This document shows positions 8,352 to 18,673 of a stretch of DNA of 64,000 nucleotides, piece by piece; position 1 is the first letter of the stretch, and each line of letters starts with the position of its first letter. Both the position numbers and the translations under genes were made by a program. Under the pieces are notes generated by a model, which had not been told where the DNA came from, did no database searches, and was given only the letters and a program-made list of their open reading frames with translations. This DNA is from Chlorobaculum limnaeum (GTDB lineage: Bacteria > Bacteroidota > Chlorobiia > Chlorobiales > Chlorobiaceae), in contig NZ_CP017305.1 in assembly GCF_001747405.1 (NCBI RefSeq), positions 2,733,277 through 2,797,276 on the forward strand, in the 5' to 3' direction.

Positions 8352-9296
8352 TCAATGACGTTCATCGGGAAGTTGGCCGCCCGCAGGCGGGGCTGCCGGT
8401 GCCGCTGAGGAATCCGCGGTCGCTGCTTCGCTCATGGGCGACGTGGCGAAAACCCTCTCCCGGAAACGAAGATCGACCGACTCGTAACAATCGATACCTT
8501 TCTTTGCAACAACCTTTTGCCAGAATATCTCGAATTTTTTCAATTTTTCCTTGAAATTACCGTCATTGCCGACAACAAAGCGCATAGGCGAACCCGCCAC
8601 GGTGAACCATGTCTGGTTGTCACGGGTGAGATGAATCTCTGACACCATCATTCTGGCGTAGGTGCTTTTGTCGAAGGCGTCGAGCAGGGCGAAAAGTAGG
8701 CTCCGCTCCTTCTCGCCCAGCCGCCGGACGCCGCCCGCCCGCACCGGCCCGGCAATTCGCGCGCCATGCACCTTCACGAGCCGGAACCGCTCGGCAACCC
8801 CCTTGCCGGGTAACAGATTTCCGGTGGTATCGATGATCAGGCTCCGCCCCTCGCTTTCCAGCAGGGCCGCCGGACGCCGCTCTTCGATCCTGATCCGCAG
8901 GATGCCGTTCAGCTCCTTGCCAATCTGCACCGTCTCGATATAAGGCTCCGAAGCGAGCGCCCGGCGGACGGCCACGATGCGAACCTCGTCCAGATTCTTT
9001 CCCATGAAGCGGTTCAAACGGCGTTCGATGCTGGACGGCGAAATCAGGGTAGCGCCGCTGACCACCACGCGGCTGACCGTCACCTGCCGCTTCCACTGCG
9101 TCGCGTACCACGAGAGCGCCGCGACTGCTGCGAGCAGCAGCGCGATGAAGCTCATCATCACCGGCGGAGCGCTGAAAATGCGGCCCAGCTTGCCCTTGCG
9201 GGGACGAACCGTTTCCGGCTCCAGCTCGTCATACTCCGGCTGAAACGGATCGTTCAGCGGATCATTCTTCGAGCGCTCATTTTTCGGGCGAGCCAT
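8352..9296 (-). CDS. ftsQ: Cell division protein FtsQ/DivIB
   Basis: Bitopic divisome protein linking early cytoplasmic and late periplasmic division proteins. About 45 charged cytoplasmic residues precede a single membrane helix near 46-66, then a POTRA/FtsQ domain (VVVSGATLISPSSIERRL) and a beta domain. The 314-residue length is normal. It sits between murC and ftsA as in many dcw clusters, and its stop overlaps or nearly touches the ftsA start. Identity rests on architecture plus position, because the family is weakly conserved. Confidence 0.9.
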   Translation of the reverse strand: MARPKNERSKNDPLNDPFQPEYDELEPETVRPRKGKLGRIFSAPPVMMSFIALLLAAVAALSWYATQWKRQVTVSRVVVSGATLISPSSIERRLNRFMGKNLDEVRIVAVRRALASEPYIETVQIGKELNGILRIRIEERRPAALLESEGRSLIIDTTGNLLPGKGVAERFRLVKVHGARIAGPVRAGGVRRLGEKERSLLFALLDAFDKSTYARMMVSEIHLTRDNQTWFTVAGSPMRFVVGNDGNFKEKLKKFEIFWQKVVAKKGIDCYESVDLRFRERVFATSPMSEAATADSSAAPAAPPAGGQLPDERH

Positions 9297-9332
9297 GCCT
9301 GTCGCTCCTGTTCTGTTCCTCGACGGCGAAGA

Positions 9333-10751
9333 TCATGACGCGGGTGCGTTTGCGTTACCGCGATTTTCGGCGCACCATGCCGCGAAGCGCGCGGCGAGGT
9401 GGGTGATGTCGCCCGCCCCCATGAAGAGCATCAGCGTATTCGGCGCGGCCTCCTCCTTCAGCGCCGAGAGCAGCTCGTCGCTGTCACCGGCGAAGACGAC
9501 CCGTTTCGCCCCGGCGGTTCTCGCCCCTTCGGCCACCAGCTCGCCGGTGATACCAGGGTAGTCGGCGGCCTTCTCCCGCGACGGATAGATGCCCGCCACG
9601 CAGACCATGTCGGCGCGGGAGAGCGCCCAGCCGAACTCGCCGGCGAACTCCGCGGTGCGCGAATAGAGATGCGGCTGGAAAACCGCCACGATGCGATGCT
9701 GTTTCCATCCCTCGCGGGCTGCCTTGACGGTCGCCTTCACCTCGGAGGGGTGGTGCGCGTAATCGTCGATGACGAGCAGTCCATCGCCGCCACGGTACTT
9801 CGTCTGGAAGCGGCGGCGCATCCCGCTGTATTTAGCGAGGCCCGCGATGATCCGCTCCGGCGGCAGGCCGAGTTCGAGGCCGACCGAAAAGGCCGCCAGC
9901 GCGTTGAGCACGTTGTGCCGTCCCGGCACGCCGAGCCGCACGCCGGGATAGCGCTCCCCGAACGCCTCGACCGTGAAGCTGCTGCCGCCCTCGACGGATT
10001 CGATCCCGGAGGCCATCACATCGGCGTGCTCTTCGATGCCGAAGGTGGTGTAGCGGCGGTTCAGGCGCGGAATGATGCGCCGGATCTCCGGCCAATCGGC
10101 GCAGCAGATGACGCGCCCGTAAAACGGCACCTTGTTGGCGAACTCCGCGAAGCAGTCGCGCAGGTTGTCCATCGTGCCGTAGGTGTCCATGTGCTCCGAT
10201 TCGAGGCTGTTGACGACGGCGATGGTGGGGGTGAGCTTCAGGAAGGCGCGGTCATACTCGTCGGCCTCGATCACCATGTACCGCCCCTCGCCGACCACCG
10301 TGCTGCCCTTGAGGTAGTCCGACACGCCGCCGATCATCACCGTCGGCGACTCGCCCGCGTCGAGCAGCATGGTGGCGATCATGGCCGTGGTGGTGGTCTT
10401 GCCGTGGGTGCCCGAGACGCAGATGCCCGCCTTGTGGCGCATCAGCTCGCCGAGCATTTCGTCGCGTTTGATGACCGGAATGCCGAGCTTCTGCGCAGCG
10501 AGAATCTCGACGTTGCTTTCCGGGCGCACCGCCGAGGAGTAAACGACAACATCGCTCGCGCCGACATTCCCGGCATCGTGCCCCTGATGGATAACCGCCC
10601 CGCGCTCGCGCAGCTTTTCGATCACCTCGCCGGACGAGAGATCGGAGCCGCTGACCGCGAATCCTGATTTCAGCAGCAGCTCGGCGATGGCGCTCATGCC
10701 TGCGCCGCCGATACCGACGATATGCACATTCCTCGTTTTTCCCAGTTCCAT
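9333..10751 (-). CDS. murC: UDP-N-acetylmuramate--L-alanine ligase MurC
   Basis: ATP-dependent cytoplasmic ligase that adds the first L-Ala to UDP-MurNAc. The 472 residues show the N-terminal nucleotide fold ([17 protein letters not shown]), the Mur ligase P-loop [14 protein letters not shown], the central [10 protein letters not shown] segment, and the C-terminal [10 protein letters not shown] motif. A GTG three codons upstream is ruled out as start because the AAGGAG ribosome site runs into it; the ATG at 10751 is eight bases after that site. It is 12 bp downstream of murG. Confidence 0.97.
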   Translation of the reverse strand: MELGKTRNVHIVGIGGAGMSAIAELLLKSGFAVSGSDLSSGEVIEKLRERGAVIHQGHDAGNVGASDVVVYSSAVRPESNVEILAAQKLGIPVIKRDEMLGELMRHKAGICVSGTHGKTTTTAMIATMLLDAGESPTVMIGGVSDYLKGSTVVGEGRYMVIEADEYDRAFLKLTPTIAVVNSLESEHMDTYGTMDNLRDCFAEFANKVPFYGRVICCADWPEIRRIIPRLNRRYTTFGIEEHADVMASGIESVEGGSSFTVEAFGERYPGVRLGVPGRHNVLNALAAFSVGLELGLPPERIIAGLAKYSGMRRRFQTKYRGGDGLLVIDDYAHHPSEVKATVKAAREGWKQHRIVAVFQPHLYSRTAEFAGEFGWALSRADMVCVAGIYPSREKAADYPGITGELVAEGARTAGAKRVVFAGDSDELLSALKEEAAPNTLMLFMGAGDITHLAARFAAWCAENRGNANAPAS

Positions 10752-10763
10752 CTGGAGCACTCC

Positions 10764-11858
10764 TTATGATTTTGATAGCGCGATTATTCTTTCCGCAAGC
10801 TTTGCCGCCGCGCCGGGATGGCCCTCCCGCCTGGCCGCCTCGCCCATCCGCGCGAGCTTGTCGCGGTCGCGGAAGAGCGCGAGGATCGCCTCGAACGACG
10901 CTTCATCGCCGATCTTCGAGTCGTCGATCATGACCGATGCGCCCGAGCCGACAAGCGCCTGCGCATTGTGGCGCTGATGATCCGCCGCCGCATAGGGATA
11001 GGGAATCAGCACCGAGGGCTTGCCGAGGTTGGTCAGCTCGGCGAGGCTCGACGCGCCCGCGCGGCAAAGCACGAGGTCAGCCGCGCCGTACGCCTTGCCC
11101 ATCTCCTGAATGTAGGGGCCGATCCACCGGGTCGCCGAGGGGCCGGCCTCCGCCCGCACCCGGTCGGCGTCGAGCGCACCGGTCTGCCAGATGAGGTTGA
11201 TTGTGCCTTCGAGGCGGCGGCAGAGTTTCAGCACGGCGTTGTTGATCGCCCGCGCACCGCGGCTTCCGCCGAAGACGAGCAGCGTCGGCAGGGTGCGGTC
11301 GAGGCCGAAAAAGTCGAGGCACGACTCGCGGCTCTCGCCGCCGAACTCCCGCGCCGGGTTGCCGGTGACGAAGACCGAAGCTTTCGCGCCGAAGAACTTC
11401 CGGCTCTCTTCGAAGGAGAGATGCACCTCCGTCGCCATCCGCGCCAGCAATCGCGTCGTCACTCCCGGAAAGGCGTTCTGCTCCTGGATGAGCGTCTTGC
11501 GCCCCGAAAGCTGCGCGGCGAGCAGCAGAGGCGCGCTGACGTAGCCGCCGGTACCCACCACCACGTCTGGGCGCTCCTTGCGGATGAAGGCCATCGCCAT
11601 TGAGAGCGCCTTGACGAAATCAGCGAGAATGGCCGCGTTGTCCGCAATCGCGCGGACGGCCAACCCTCGCTTCAGTCCCCTGACCGGCAAAAGGATGAGC
11701 GGATAGCCGAGGCGCGGCACCTCGGTCGCCTCGATTCCTGCGGAGGTGCCCGCGAAAGAGATGCTGATGCCGGGCACGCGCTTCTTCAGCTCCGCCGCCA
11801 TCGCCACGCCGGGGTAGAGATGGCCGCCGGTGCCTCCGCCCGCGAAGAGCACTTTCAT
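10764..11858 (-). CDS. murG: Lipid II glycosyltransferase MurG
   Basis: GT28 enzyme on the inner face of the membrane that transfers GlcNAc from UDP-GlcNAc to lipid I, giving lipid II. The 364 residues show the glycine-rich FAGGGTGGHLYPGVAMA, the LIQEQNAFPG segment, the second-domain FGGSRGARAIN and the donor-site CRAGASSLAEL. The AAAGGAGG ribosome site is near perfect, five bases before the ATG, and the start overlaps the ftsW stop by 4 bp (ATGA). Confidence 0.97.
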   Translation of the reverse strand: MKVLFAGGGTGGHLYPGVAMAAELKKRVPGISISFAGTSAGIEATEVPRLGYPLILLPVRGLKRGLAVRAIADNAAILADFVKALSMAMAFIRKERPDVVVGTGGYVSAPLLLAAQLSGRKTLIQEQNAFPGVTTRLLARMATEVHLSFEESRKFFGAKASVFVTGNPAREFGGESRESCLDFFGLDRTLPTLLVFGGSRGARAINNAVLKLCRRLEGTINLIWQTGALDADRVRAEAGPSATRWIGPYIQEMGKAYGAADLVLCRAGASSLAELTNLGKPSVLIPYPYAAADHQRHNAQALVGSGASVMIDDSKIGDEASFEAILALFRDRDKLARMGEAARREGHPGAAAKLAERIIALSKS

Positions 11859-13078
11859 GAAACACCTCCTTTCGATTCGAGCAGCGCCTGCGCCCGCTCG
11901 ATGGTTTCGACCTTTTTGCGGTAACGTGAAATGCTGACGAGCAGCCCGATGCCGAGCGAGTTGAAAAGCAGCGCCGTGCCGCCGTAGCTGATGAATGGCA
12001 GCGCCACGCCGGTAGTCGGCATGAGGTGGCTGGCCACGGCGATGTTGATGAAGGCGAAGAAGACGATGGCGAAGGTGACGCCGACGGCGACGTAGCGCCC
12101 GAAAAGATCGGGGGCGCGCTTGGCAATGATGATGCCGCAGACGAAAATACCGGTAAAGAGCAGCAGAATGACCATCGCGCCGATGAAGCCGTACTCCTCG
12201 CCGATGACGACGAAAACGAAGTCGTTGTACGAGAGCGGCAGGTAGAGATCGCGCTGCTTGCTCGCCCCGAGGCCGAGGCCGAACAGGCCGCCGTTGCCGA
12301 GACCGAGCAAGGCCTGACGCACCTGGTAGCTCAGCTCCTTCTCACCGCCACTGAACGAGACGAGACGGGCGACGCGGTAGGGCGCGGCGATGGCGAAGAC
12401 CGCAGCGATAGGAATCAGCAGCGAGGCGGTGGCGAGCAGGTACTTGATGCGGATACCGCCGATGAACATCAGCGTGAAGCCGATGATGGCGATGAGCGAG
12501 GCCGTGCTGAAGTTCGGTTCGAGCGCCACCAGCGCGACCACGGTCATCAGGAGAATCAGCATCGGATAGTAGCCGTCATGCAAGTCCTTGATGTACTCTT
12601 TCTTTTCGGACAGCAGCCGCGAAAAGTGAAAGATGATGGCGTATTTGGCGAGATCGGAGGCCTGGAACTTGAGCGGGCCGAACCCGATCCGGCGGGCCGC
12701 GCCATGAATCACATGCGCCAGCTTGAGCAGCAGCAGAAGGGCCAGAAGACCGATGCTGACGAAGAGAAACAGCTTGCTGATTTTTCGGAAAATGTGGTAA
12801 TCGATCGTGCCCACCACGAAGATCAGCGCCATGCCCGCCACGGCGAAGGTAAGCTGACGCCACAGGAAGTACTGCGGATCGGAGTATTTCTGCTCCGCCC
12901 ACCCGGCGCCGCTGCTATAGACAACGACCACGCCGATGCACATCAGCAGCGCGACGATCAGGAAGAGCAGCTTACCGGCAATGGTATCCCCGCGTCCGGG
13001 CTGCGCCGGAAGCAGCGCCATCGATTCGGCAGGCGAATCGTCGAGCGCCATATCCAGGCTCAGATCGTTGAGCTTCAT
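11855..13078 (-). CDS. ftsW: SEDS peptidoglycan polymerase FtsW
   Basis: Polytopic SEDS-family glycosyltransferase that polymerises septal peptidoglycan with its partner FtsI. The 407 residues hold about ten membrane helices. Typical motifs are YKIxD-like FQASDLAKYAIIFHFSRLL, the GLGLGASKQRDLYLPLSYNDFVFVVIGEE-type loop (central part LPLSYNDFVF), and MPTTGVALPFISYGG near the end. The N-terminal 30 residues are polar and cytoplasmic. It overlaps murD upstream and murG downstream by 4 bp each, so translation is probably coupled. Confidence 0.96.
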   Translation of the reverse strand: MKLNDLSLDMALDDSPAESMALLPAQPGRGDTIAGKLLFLIVALLMCIGVVVVYSSGAGWAEQKYSDPQYFLWRQLTFAVAGMALIFVVGTIDYHIFRKISKLFLFVSIGLLALLLLLKLAHVIHGAARRIGFGPLKFQASDLAKYAIIFHFSRLLSEKKEYIKDLHDGYYPMLILLMTVVALVALEPNFSTASLIAIIGFTLMFIGGIRIKYLLATASLLIPIAAVFAIAAPYRVARLVSFSGGEKELSYQVRQALLGLGNGGLFGLGLGASKQRDLYLPLSYNDFVFVVIGEEYGFIGAMVILLLFTGIFVCGIIIAKRAPDLFGRYVAVGVTFAIVFFAFINIAVASHLMPTTGVALPFISYGGTALLFNSLGIGLLVSISRYRKKVETIERAQALLESKGGVS

Positions 13079-14472
13079 TGCTGCTCCCGGACAAACTGCT
13101 TGAACTGGCGCCCGCGATCCTCGAAGTCACGGAACATGTCGAAGCTCGAACAGGCGGGCGAAAAGAGCACGCTCCCGCCGGGCCGGGCGTTCCGGCGGGC
13201 GAGATCGACCGCTTCCGGGAGCGAGGCGGCGGAGAGGACAGTGACGATACCCCGGAAGGCATTGGCGATCTTCTCGCGCGACTCGCCAATCGCCACGATG
13301 CAGGCGACCTTCTCGCGAACGATGTCGGCGATGACGCTGTAGTCGTTGCCCTTGTCACGTCCACCGGCGATGAGCACCATGCCCGCGGGCACGGCCTGAA
13401 GCGCCTGGCGGAGGGCGTTGACGTTGGTGGCCTTCGAGTCGTTGATCCAGTCGAGGCCGCACGCATGACCCGCAAACTCCTGCCGGTGCTCCACGCCGCC
13501 GAACCCGGCGAGCACGCGCCGCATCGTCTCCGCCAAAACGCCAGCGGCAGAGGCCGCCGCGACGGAGGAGAGCACGTTGTAGAGATTGTGGTCGCCGCGA
13601 AAGCCCGGCTTCATGATCTCGTCAACCCGCATCAGCTTTTCGGTCGAGCCGGAGGTTCTGACGACAATCTCGCCCTCTTCGACTGAAACGAAGTCGCCCG
13701 GCGTGGCGTCGAGCGTTTCGGCACGCAGGCTGACGCGCACCACCCGGAAGGGCCGCGGCTCCTCTTGCTCGAAGTGCGCCCGCAGGATCGGATCGTCGTG
13801 GTTGTAGATCAGCGTGTCGCCCGCGCCCTGCTGGGCGTGAATACGGAACTTCGCAGCGGCGTAGGCTTCGATGCTGCCGCCGTAGCGATCCATGTGGTCG
13901 GGCGTGACGTTGGTCAGCACGGCGATGTTTGGCCGGAACGAGAAGCACCCTTCGAGCTGGTAGCTGCTCAGTTCGAGCACGGCGATGTCCGCCGACGTCA
14001 TGGCAGAGACCTCCGACGAAAAGGGGATGCCGATGTTTCCCACGCTGAAGGCGCGGTATTGCTGACGCTCGCCCTCCGATTCGCAAATCTTGTGGATCAG
14101 CGTGGCCGTGGTGGTCTTGCCGTCCGTGCCGGTGATGCCGATGACGCGGGCGGGGCAGAACCAGCTTGCCAGCTCTATCTCGCTCACCACCGGAATGCCG
14201 CGCGCGTGCATCTCGCGGATGACCGGCACTGTTTGCGGAATGCCGGGACTGACGACGCACAGTGCTGCATCGAACACCCGCTCCGAATGACCGCCCTCTT
14301 CGAACGGCACGCCAAGCTGCCGCAGTGCTTCCGCCGCTGCGGGGGCGACCGCGCCAAATTCGCTCACGAATGGCCACGCCCCGGCCCGCGCGAGCAAGCC
14401 CGCCGCCGCCACGCCGCTCTTTCCCGCGCCGATGATCGACGCCGCTTTTCCTTTCAGCTCTTCCGGTTTCAC
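13075..14472 (-). CDS. murD: UDP-N-acetylmuramoyl-L-alanine--D-glutamate ligase MurD
   Basis: Adds D-Glu to UDP-MurNAc-L-Ala in the cytoplasm. The 465 residues contain the N-terminal SIIGAGKSGVAAAGLLA, the P-loop GITGTDGKTTTATLI, ELSSYQLEG, NVTPDHMDRYG and the C-terminal WINDSKATNVNA. The start is a GTG one base after the mraY stop codon, and the gene's own stop overlaps the ftsW ATG. Length and motifs are all standard for MurD. Confidence 0.96.
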   Translation of the reverse strand: MKPEELKGKAASIIGAGKSGVAAAGLLARAGAWPFVSEFGAVAPAAAEALRQLGVPFEEGGHSERVFDAALCVVSPGIPQTVPVIREMHARGIPVVSEIELASWFCPARVIGITGTDGKTTTATLIHKICESEGERQQYRAFSVGNIGIPFSSEVSAMTSADIAVLELSSYQLEGCFSFRPNIAVLTNVTPDHMDRYGGSIEAYAAAKFRIHAQQGAGDTLIYNHDDPILRAHFEQEEPRPFRVVRVSLRAETLDATPGDFVSVEEGEIVVRTSGSTEKLMRVDEIMKPGFRGDHNLYNVLSSVAAASAAGVLAETMRRVLAGFGGVEHRQEFAGHACGLDWINDSKATNVNALRQALQAVPAGMVLIAGGRDKGNDYSVIADIVREKVACIVAIGESREKIANAFRGIVTVLSAASLPEAVDLARRNARPGGSVLFSPACSSFDMFRDFEDRGRQFKQFVREQQ

Positions 14473-14473
14473 G

Positions 14474-15580
14474 TTATCGCAGTTTCAGAGTCATGAGGCT
14501 TGTCAAAAAAAGCAGGATCGAGATGATCCAGAAGCGGATAACGATCTTCTGTTCCGCCCATCCTTTCAGCTGAAAATGGTGATGCAGCGGAGCCATGAGG
14601 AAAATCCGCCGCCCTTCGCCATACAGCTTCTTCGAAATCTTGAACCAGCCGACCTGCAGGGAGACCGAGAGGGTCTCGACGAAAAAGATTCCTGCCAGCA
14701 CCGGCAACAGCAGCTCCTGCTTGATCATGAGCGCGATGACGGCGATGGCGCTGCCGAGCGAGAGCGAACCGGTGTCGCCCATGAACACCTCGGCGGGACT
14801 CGAGTTAAACCAGAGAAATCCGACGCACGCCATGACGATGGCCATACTCACCACGGCAACTTCGCCCGCGCCGGAGATGAAGGGAATGCTGAGATACCCG
14901 GCGTAGACGGCGTTACCGGCAAGGTAGGCGAACCCGCCGAGGGCGAAGGTCACGATGGCCGCATTGCCCGCCGCCAAGCCGTCGAGGCCGTCGGTGAGGT
15001 TGACCGCGTTGGAGACAGCCGTGATGATAAAGATCACCACCGGGATGTAGAAAATGCCGTAATCGACTGAGAGATTCTTGAAAAACGGAACGGTAGTATC
15101 GGAAAGCAGCACCGAAAAAGAAGGGTCATTCCAGGTGTAAAAGCCGATGACGAGGCCAAGAATGACTTGGCCGATCAGCTTGTAGTGACCGGCAAGACCA
15201 CCTTTGACCTTCAGCACCACCTTCTGGTAGTCGTCGATGAAGCCGATCAGCCCCATCCAGAAAACGGCGAGCATGATCAGCCAGACGTGCGGATCGTCGA
15301 TCTTGGCCCAGAGAAACGCTGATATTTCAATAGCGAAAATGATCATGAGGCCGCCCATGGTAGGCACATCCTTTTTCTTGCGATGCTCCGGCGGCGCCTC
15401 CTCCTTGATCGGCTCGACGAATTTCGATTTGAGGAAGCGGATGAATGACGGCCCGGCAAAAATGGTAATCAGAAGGGCCGTGATGGCCGCCGCGCTGGCC
15501 CGGAAGGTCAGGTATTCGATGACCCCCATGCCGGGGAAACTGTAAAGTTCGTTGATATACCGGAGAAAGTAATACAGCAT
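14474..15580 (-). CDS. mraY: Phospho-MurNAc-pentapeptide transferase MraY
   Basis: Integral membrane enzyme that moves phospho-MurNAc-pentapeptide to undecaprenyl phosphate, making lipid I. The 368 residues form about ten membrane helices. Conserved loops are visible: [22 protein letters not shown] (DD pair), [24 protein letters not shown] and the His cluster [13 protein letters not shown]. It starts seven bases after the murF stop, with no obvious ribosome site, so coupling to murF is likely. Confidence 0.96.
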   Translation of the reverse strand: MLYYFLRYINELYSFPGMGVIEYLTFRASAAAITALLITIFAGPSFIRFLKSKFVEPIKEEAPPEHRKKKDVPTMGGLMIIFAIEISAFLWAKIDDPHVWLIMLAVFWMGLIGFIDDYQKVVLKVKGGLAGHYKLIGQVILGLVIGFYTWNDPSFSVLLSDTTVPFFKNLSVDYGIFYIPVVIFIITAVSNAVNLTDGLDGLAAGNAAIVTFALGGFAYLAGNAVYAGYLSIPFISGAGEVAVVSMAIVMACVGFLWFNSSPAEVFMGDTGSLSLGSAIAVIALMIKQELLLPVLAGIFFVETLSVSLQVGWFKISKKLYGEGRRIFLMAPLHHHFQLKGWAEQKIVIRFWIISILLFLTSLMTLKLR

Positions 15581-15587
15581 CGTTGGT

Positions 15588-17012
15588 TCAGATCGTGTGC
15601 TTTTGGTACTGTTTGATGAGATCGTCCGCCGCCAGTTCGAGCCTCATGCCCCGCGATCCCTTGAAGAGCACCGCGTCGCCCGGCTGGACGTAGCCGGCCA
15701 GGAATTGACGAAGCTCGTCCATCGTCCCGAAGTGACAGAGGCAGCGCTCCCCCGATTCACGGCAGATGAGCCGGGCGTCATCGCCGTAGGCGAGGCACGC
15801 ATCGATCGGCAGCTCGCGAATATACTTGCCGATCGCCTCATGTTCAATGGCCGAATTGCCGCCGAGTTCGAGCATGTCGCCGAGCACGGCAATTTTACGG
15901 CCCTGGCATTCGATGGCGGCGAGCGTGTCGAGCGCAAATCGCACCGAGTCGGGGTTGGCGTTGTAGGTGTCGTTGAGCACCACGATCTCGCCGTCGTCGA
16001 ACAGCTCCATGCGCTTCCACCCCTTGGCGGGCTGGAGCGAACCGAGGCCGTCGGCGATCTGCGACGGATCGAGGCCGAAGTGCGCGCCAACCGCCGCCGC
16101 CGCCACGGCGTTGATGACGTTGTGCCGTCCGACGAAGCGCATCGCCACCGGCTGGCGGACGCCGGATCCGGACGAGAGCGTGAACGACACGCGCCCCACC
16201 CGGTCAGCGCCGATGTTCCCGGCCCACCATGCGCGTCCTTCGCCCGGCTCCATCCCGTAGCCGGTCTTGCGCGACAGCGTCGCACCGGCGGCGGCGAGAC
16301 GGTGGTCTTCGAGATTGACGAACGCCGTGCCGCCGTGCGCTTCGAGGTAGCGGAACAGCGCCGCCTCGGCATCTGCGACGCCGTCGAGGGAGCCGAAAAA
16401 TTCGAGATGCTCGTGGCCGATGTTGGTCAAGAGGCCATGCGTCGGACAGGCAATCGAACAGAGAAACTCCATCTCGCCGGGGTGATTGATGCCCATCTCG
16501 ATCACCGCCACTTCGGTGTCGCGGCGCATCTGCAAGAGCGTCAGCGGAACGCCGAGGTGGTTGTTGAAGTTGCCCTGCGTCACGAGGACGTTGAAGCTGG
16601 TCGAGAGCACGGCGGCCACCATCTCCTTGGTGGTGGTCTTGCCGTTGCTGCCGCCGATGCCGATCACCGGAATGTTGAAGCGCTCCCGGTAGGCGGCGGC
16701 GAGCTGCTGGAACGCCGCGACCGGATCGTCGGCGACGAGGAAGCGGTGGCCGGGGCCGCTGAACTCCGCCCCCTTTTCGGTGAACCACTGCCGCGACACC
16801 ACGGCCCACGCGGCTCCGGCGGCGAACACCTCGCCGATGAAGCGGTGCCCGTCGGTGCGCTCGCCCGGCAGCGCCACGAACACCGCGCCCTCGACCGCCT
16901 TGCGTGAATCGATCACCACCACCGGATCGTCGAGCCGGTAGCCCTCCGCCATATCGCGGGCCACGATGGTTCCCGCCCGCTCGAAATCGCTGAAGATCAG
17001 CGCGCCTTTCAT
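15588..17012 (-). CDS. murF: UDP-MurNAc-tripeptide--D-Ala-D-Ala ligase MurF
   Basis: Adds the D-Ala-D-Ala dipeptide to complete the pentapeptide precursor. The 474 residues show [16 protein letters not shown] near the N-terminus, the P-loop [27 protein letters not shown] and [12 protein letters not shown] chose the ATG at 17012, which follows GAGGAAGAG; the frame continues 17 codons upstream into a dispersed repeat and is unlikely to be coding there. A 164-bp gap with that repeat separates it from murE, the only large gap between mraZ and murG. Confidence 0.96.
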   Translation of the reverse strand: MKGALIFSDFERAGTIVARDMAEGYRLDDPVVVIDSRKAVEGAVFVALPGERTDGHRFIGEVFAAGAAWAVVSRQWFTEKGAEFSGPGHRFLVADDPVAAFQQLAAAYRERFNIPVIGIGGSNGKTTTKEMVAAVLSTSFNVLVTQGNFNNHLGVPLTLLQMRRDTEVAVIEMGINHPGEMEFLCSIACPTHGLLTNIGHEHLEFFGSLDGVADAEAALFRYLEAHGGTAFVNLEDHRLAAAGATLSRKTGYGMEPGEGRAWWAGNIGADRVGRVSFTLSSGSGVRQPVAMRFVGRHNVINAVAAAAVGAHFGLDPSQIADGLGSLQPAKGWKRMELFDDGEIVVLNDTYNANPDSVRFALDTLAAIECQGRKIAVLGDMLELGGNSAIEHEAIGKYIRELPIDACLAYGDDARLICRESGERCLCHFGTMDELRQFLAGYVQPGDAVLFKGSRGMRLELAADDLIKQYQKHTI

Positions 17013-17053
17013 ATGCTCTTCCTCTCGTCCATTGTTACTCTGGGGATTACAAA

Positions 17054-17132
17054 TCTTAAACAATTGCCCCGGACTTCAGCTCGGGGGGGATATGGATAAC
17101 ACAAAATAAATCAGGGCGTTAGCCCAATTTCT
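17054..17132. repeat. Diverged copy of the REP-like repeat seen at 646-722
   Basis: It shares CAATTGCCCCGGACTTCAG, an A-rich spacer and AGCCCAATTTCTT with the copy after pgeF, but the palindromes have decayed and the second long arm is missing. It fills the murE-murF gap inside the dcw cluster. Confidence 0.7.
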
Positions 17133-17176
17133 TATTTCGGAGACTTTTGTGACGTATTGTCTTCGGTTCGATACGT

Positions 17177-18673
17177 TCATGGCCTTTGCGCGAAACACGC
17201 CTCCAGATGCTCTCGGTCGGAGAAGTGCTGCTTCACGCCCCGGATCTCCTGGTACGCTTCGTGCCCCTTTCCGGCCACCAGCAGAATGTCGCCTTCGCCG
17301 AGCTGCCCGACCGCCCGGCGGATCGCCTCGGCGCGGTCGGCGATGCGCAGATGCGCCCGACCCGCCATGCCCGCCTCGATCTCGTCGAGAATCGCTTCGG
17401 GATTTTCGTCCCGCGGATTGTCGGAAGTGAGGATGACCCGGTCGGCAAGTTCGGCGGCGATGCGGCCCATCTCGGGGCGCTTCTGCCTGTCGCGGTTGCC
17501 GCCGCAGCCGAAGACGACGGCGAGCTTCGCGCCCGCTGGCGTGACGGTCCGCAACGCTTCGAGCGCCTTTTGCAGCGCATCGGGCGTGTGGGCGTAATCG
17601 ACAACGGCGCAGCGGTGGCGGTCGTGGCTCCAGATGCGCTCCATCCTGCCGTCCACTGCATCGGCGGCAGCGAGACCGCGCATCGCCGTTTCGGGATCGA
17701 TGCCGAGGCCGACGCCCACGGCGAAGGCTTCGAGCATGTTCATGACGTTGTACGCGCCCGGCAGCGGGACTTGCATCGCCATCATCCGGCCCCGGAAAGT
17801 CACCTCCGCCTTCGTGCCCTCGACGCTCATCTCCAGCACCCTCGCCTCGAAGCGCTGGGCGGAGTCGCAGAACGAAGCGCCGCCGCCGGTCGTGCAGCAG
17901 AACACGCGCTCCGGCGGGAGATTGGCAACCATGAAGCTCGCGCGGGGATCGTCGGCGTTGAGGACGGCGAAACCCTCGTCGTCGAGGCGGTCGAAGAGCA
18001 GACGCTTGGCTTCGGCGTACTCCTCCATCGTCGCGTGAAAGTCGAGATGCTCGGGGGTCAGGTTGGTGAACACCGCCGCGCGGAAACGCAGGCCGTGCAC
18101 GCGGTCGAGCACCAGCGCGTGGGAGGAGACCTCCATCACTGCCGCCCGGCATCCGGCATCGACCATCTGACGGAAGAGATCGTGCAACCCGTTCGACTCG
18201 GGAGTAGTACGTTCGAGCGGGATGTCGCGGCTGCCGATGCGGCAAAGCCCCGTGCCGATGTATCCGGCGAAGATGCCCGAGGCGTTGAGCATCGAGGTGA
18301 CGAGCCGCGCGGTGGTGGTCTTGCCGTTGGTGCCGGTCACGCCGATGATCATGAGCCGATCCGAGGCGTTGCCGTAAAACGCCTTCGAGAGTTCGGCGAG
18401 CGCCTTGCGGGCATCCGGCACCAGAAGCCAGCAGACCGAATCGGCTCGCTCCGCCGGAAGCTCCTCGCACACCACAGCCACCGCGCCCGCCTCGACCGCC
18501 GCGCCGACAAAGCGGTGGCCATCGGCGCTGAAACCGCGCACCGCCACGAACACCGCGCCCGGCGCGACCTGGCGCGAATCGCACGTCACTCCGGTGACGG
18601 CACGCGGCCCGCACGCTCCCCGGCGCTCGATCAGCGCCCCGAGAGCGGCGACGAGATCATCGAGCAGCACCAT
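17177..18673 (-). CDS. murE: UDP-MurNAc-L-Ala-D-Glu--2,6-diaminopimelate ligase MurE
   Basis: Adds the third residue of the peptide stem. The 498 residues show TCDSRQVAPGAVFVA, the P-loop GVTGTNGKTTTARLV, EVSSHALVLDRV and NLTPEHLDFH. The specificity motif reads DNPR (in ILTSDNPRDENP), the signature of enzymes that add meso-diaminopimelate rather than lysine, as expected in a Gram-negative cell wall. Its start lies inside the last codons of ftsI (17-bp overlap). Confidence 0.97.
   Translation of the reverse strand: MVLLDDLVAALGALIERRGACGPRAVTGVTCDSRQVAPGAVFVAVRGFSADGHRFVGAAVEAGAVAVVCEELPAERADSVCWLLVPDARKALAELSKAFYGNASDRLMIIGVTGTNGKTTTARLVTSMLNASGIFAGYIGTGLCRIGSRDIPLERTTPESNGLHDLFRQMVDAGCRAAVMEVSSHALVLDRVHGLRFRAAVFTNLTPEHLDFHATMEEYAEAKRLLFDRLDDEGFAVLNADDPRASFMVANLPPERVFCCTTGGGASFCDSAQRFEARVLEMSVEGTKAEVTFRGRMMAMQVPLPGAYNVMNMLEAFAVGVGLGIDPETAMRGLAAADAVDGRMERIWSHDRHRCAVVDYAHTPDALQKALEALRTVTPAGAKLAVVFGCGGNRDRQKRPEMGRIAAELADRVILTSDNPRDENPEAILDEIEAGMAGRAHLRIADRAEAIRRAVGQLGEGDILLVAGKGHEAYQEIRGVKQHFSDREHLEACFAQRP

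Noticed and set aside
17076..18614. 512-codon minus-strand frame over murE
   Set aside because: Arg/Gly-rich out-of-frame shadow; the murE frame carries every Mur ligase motif.
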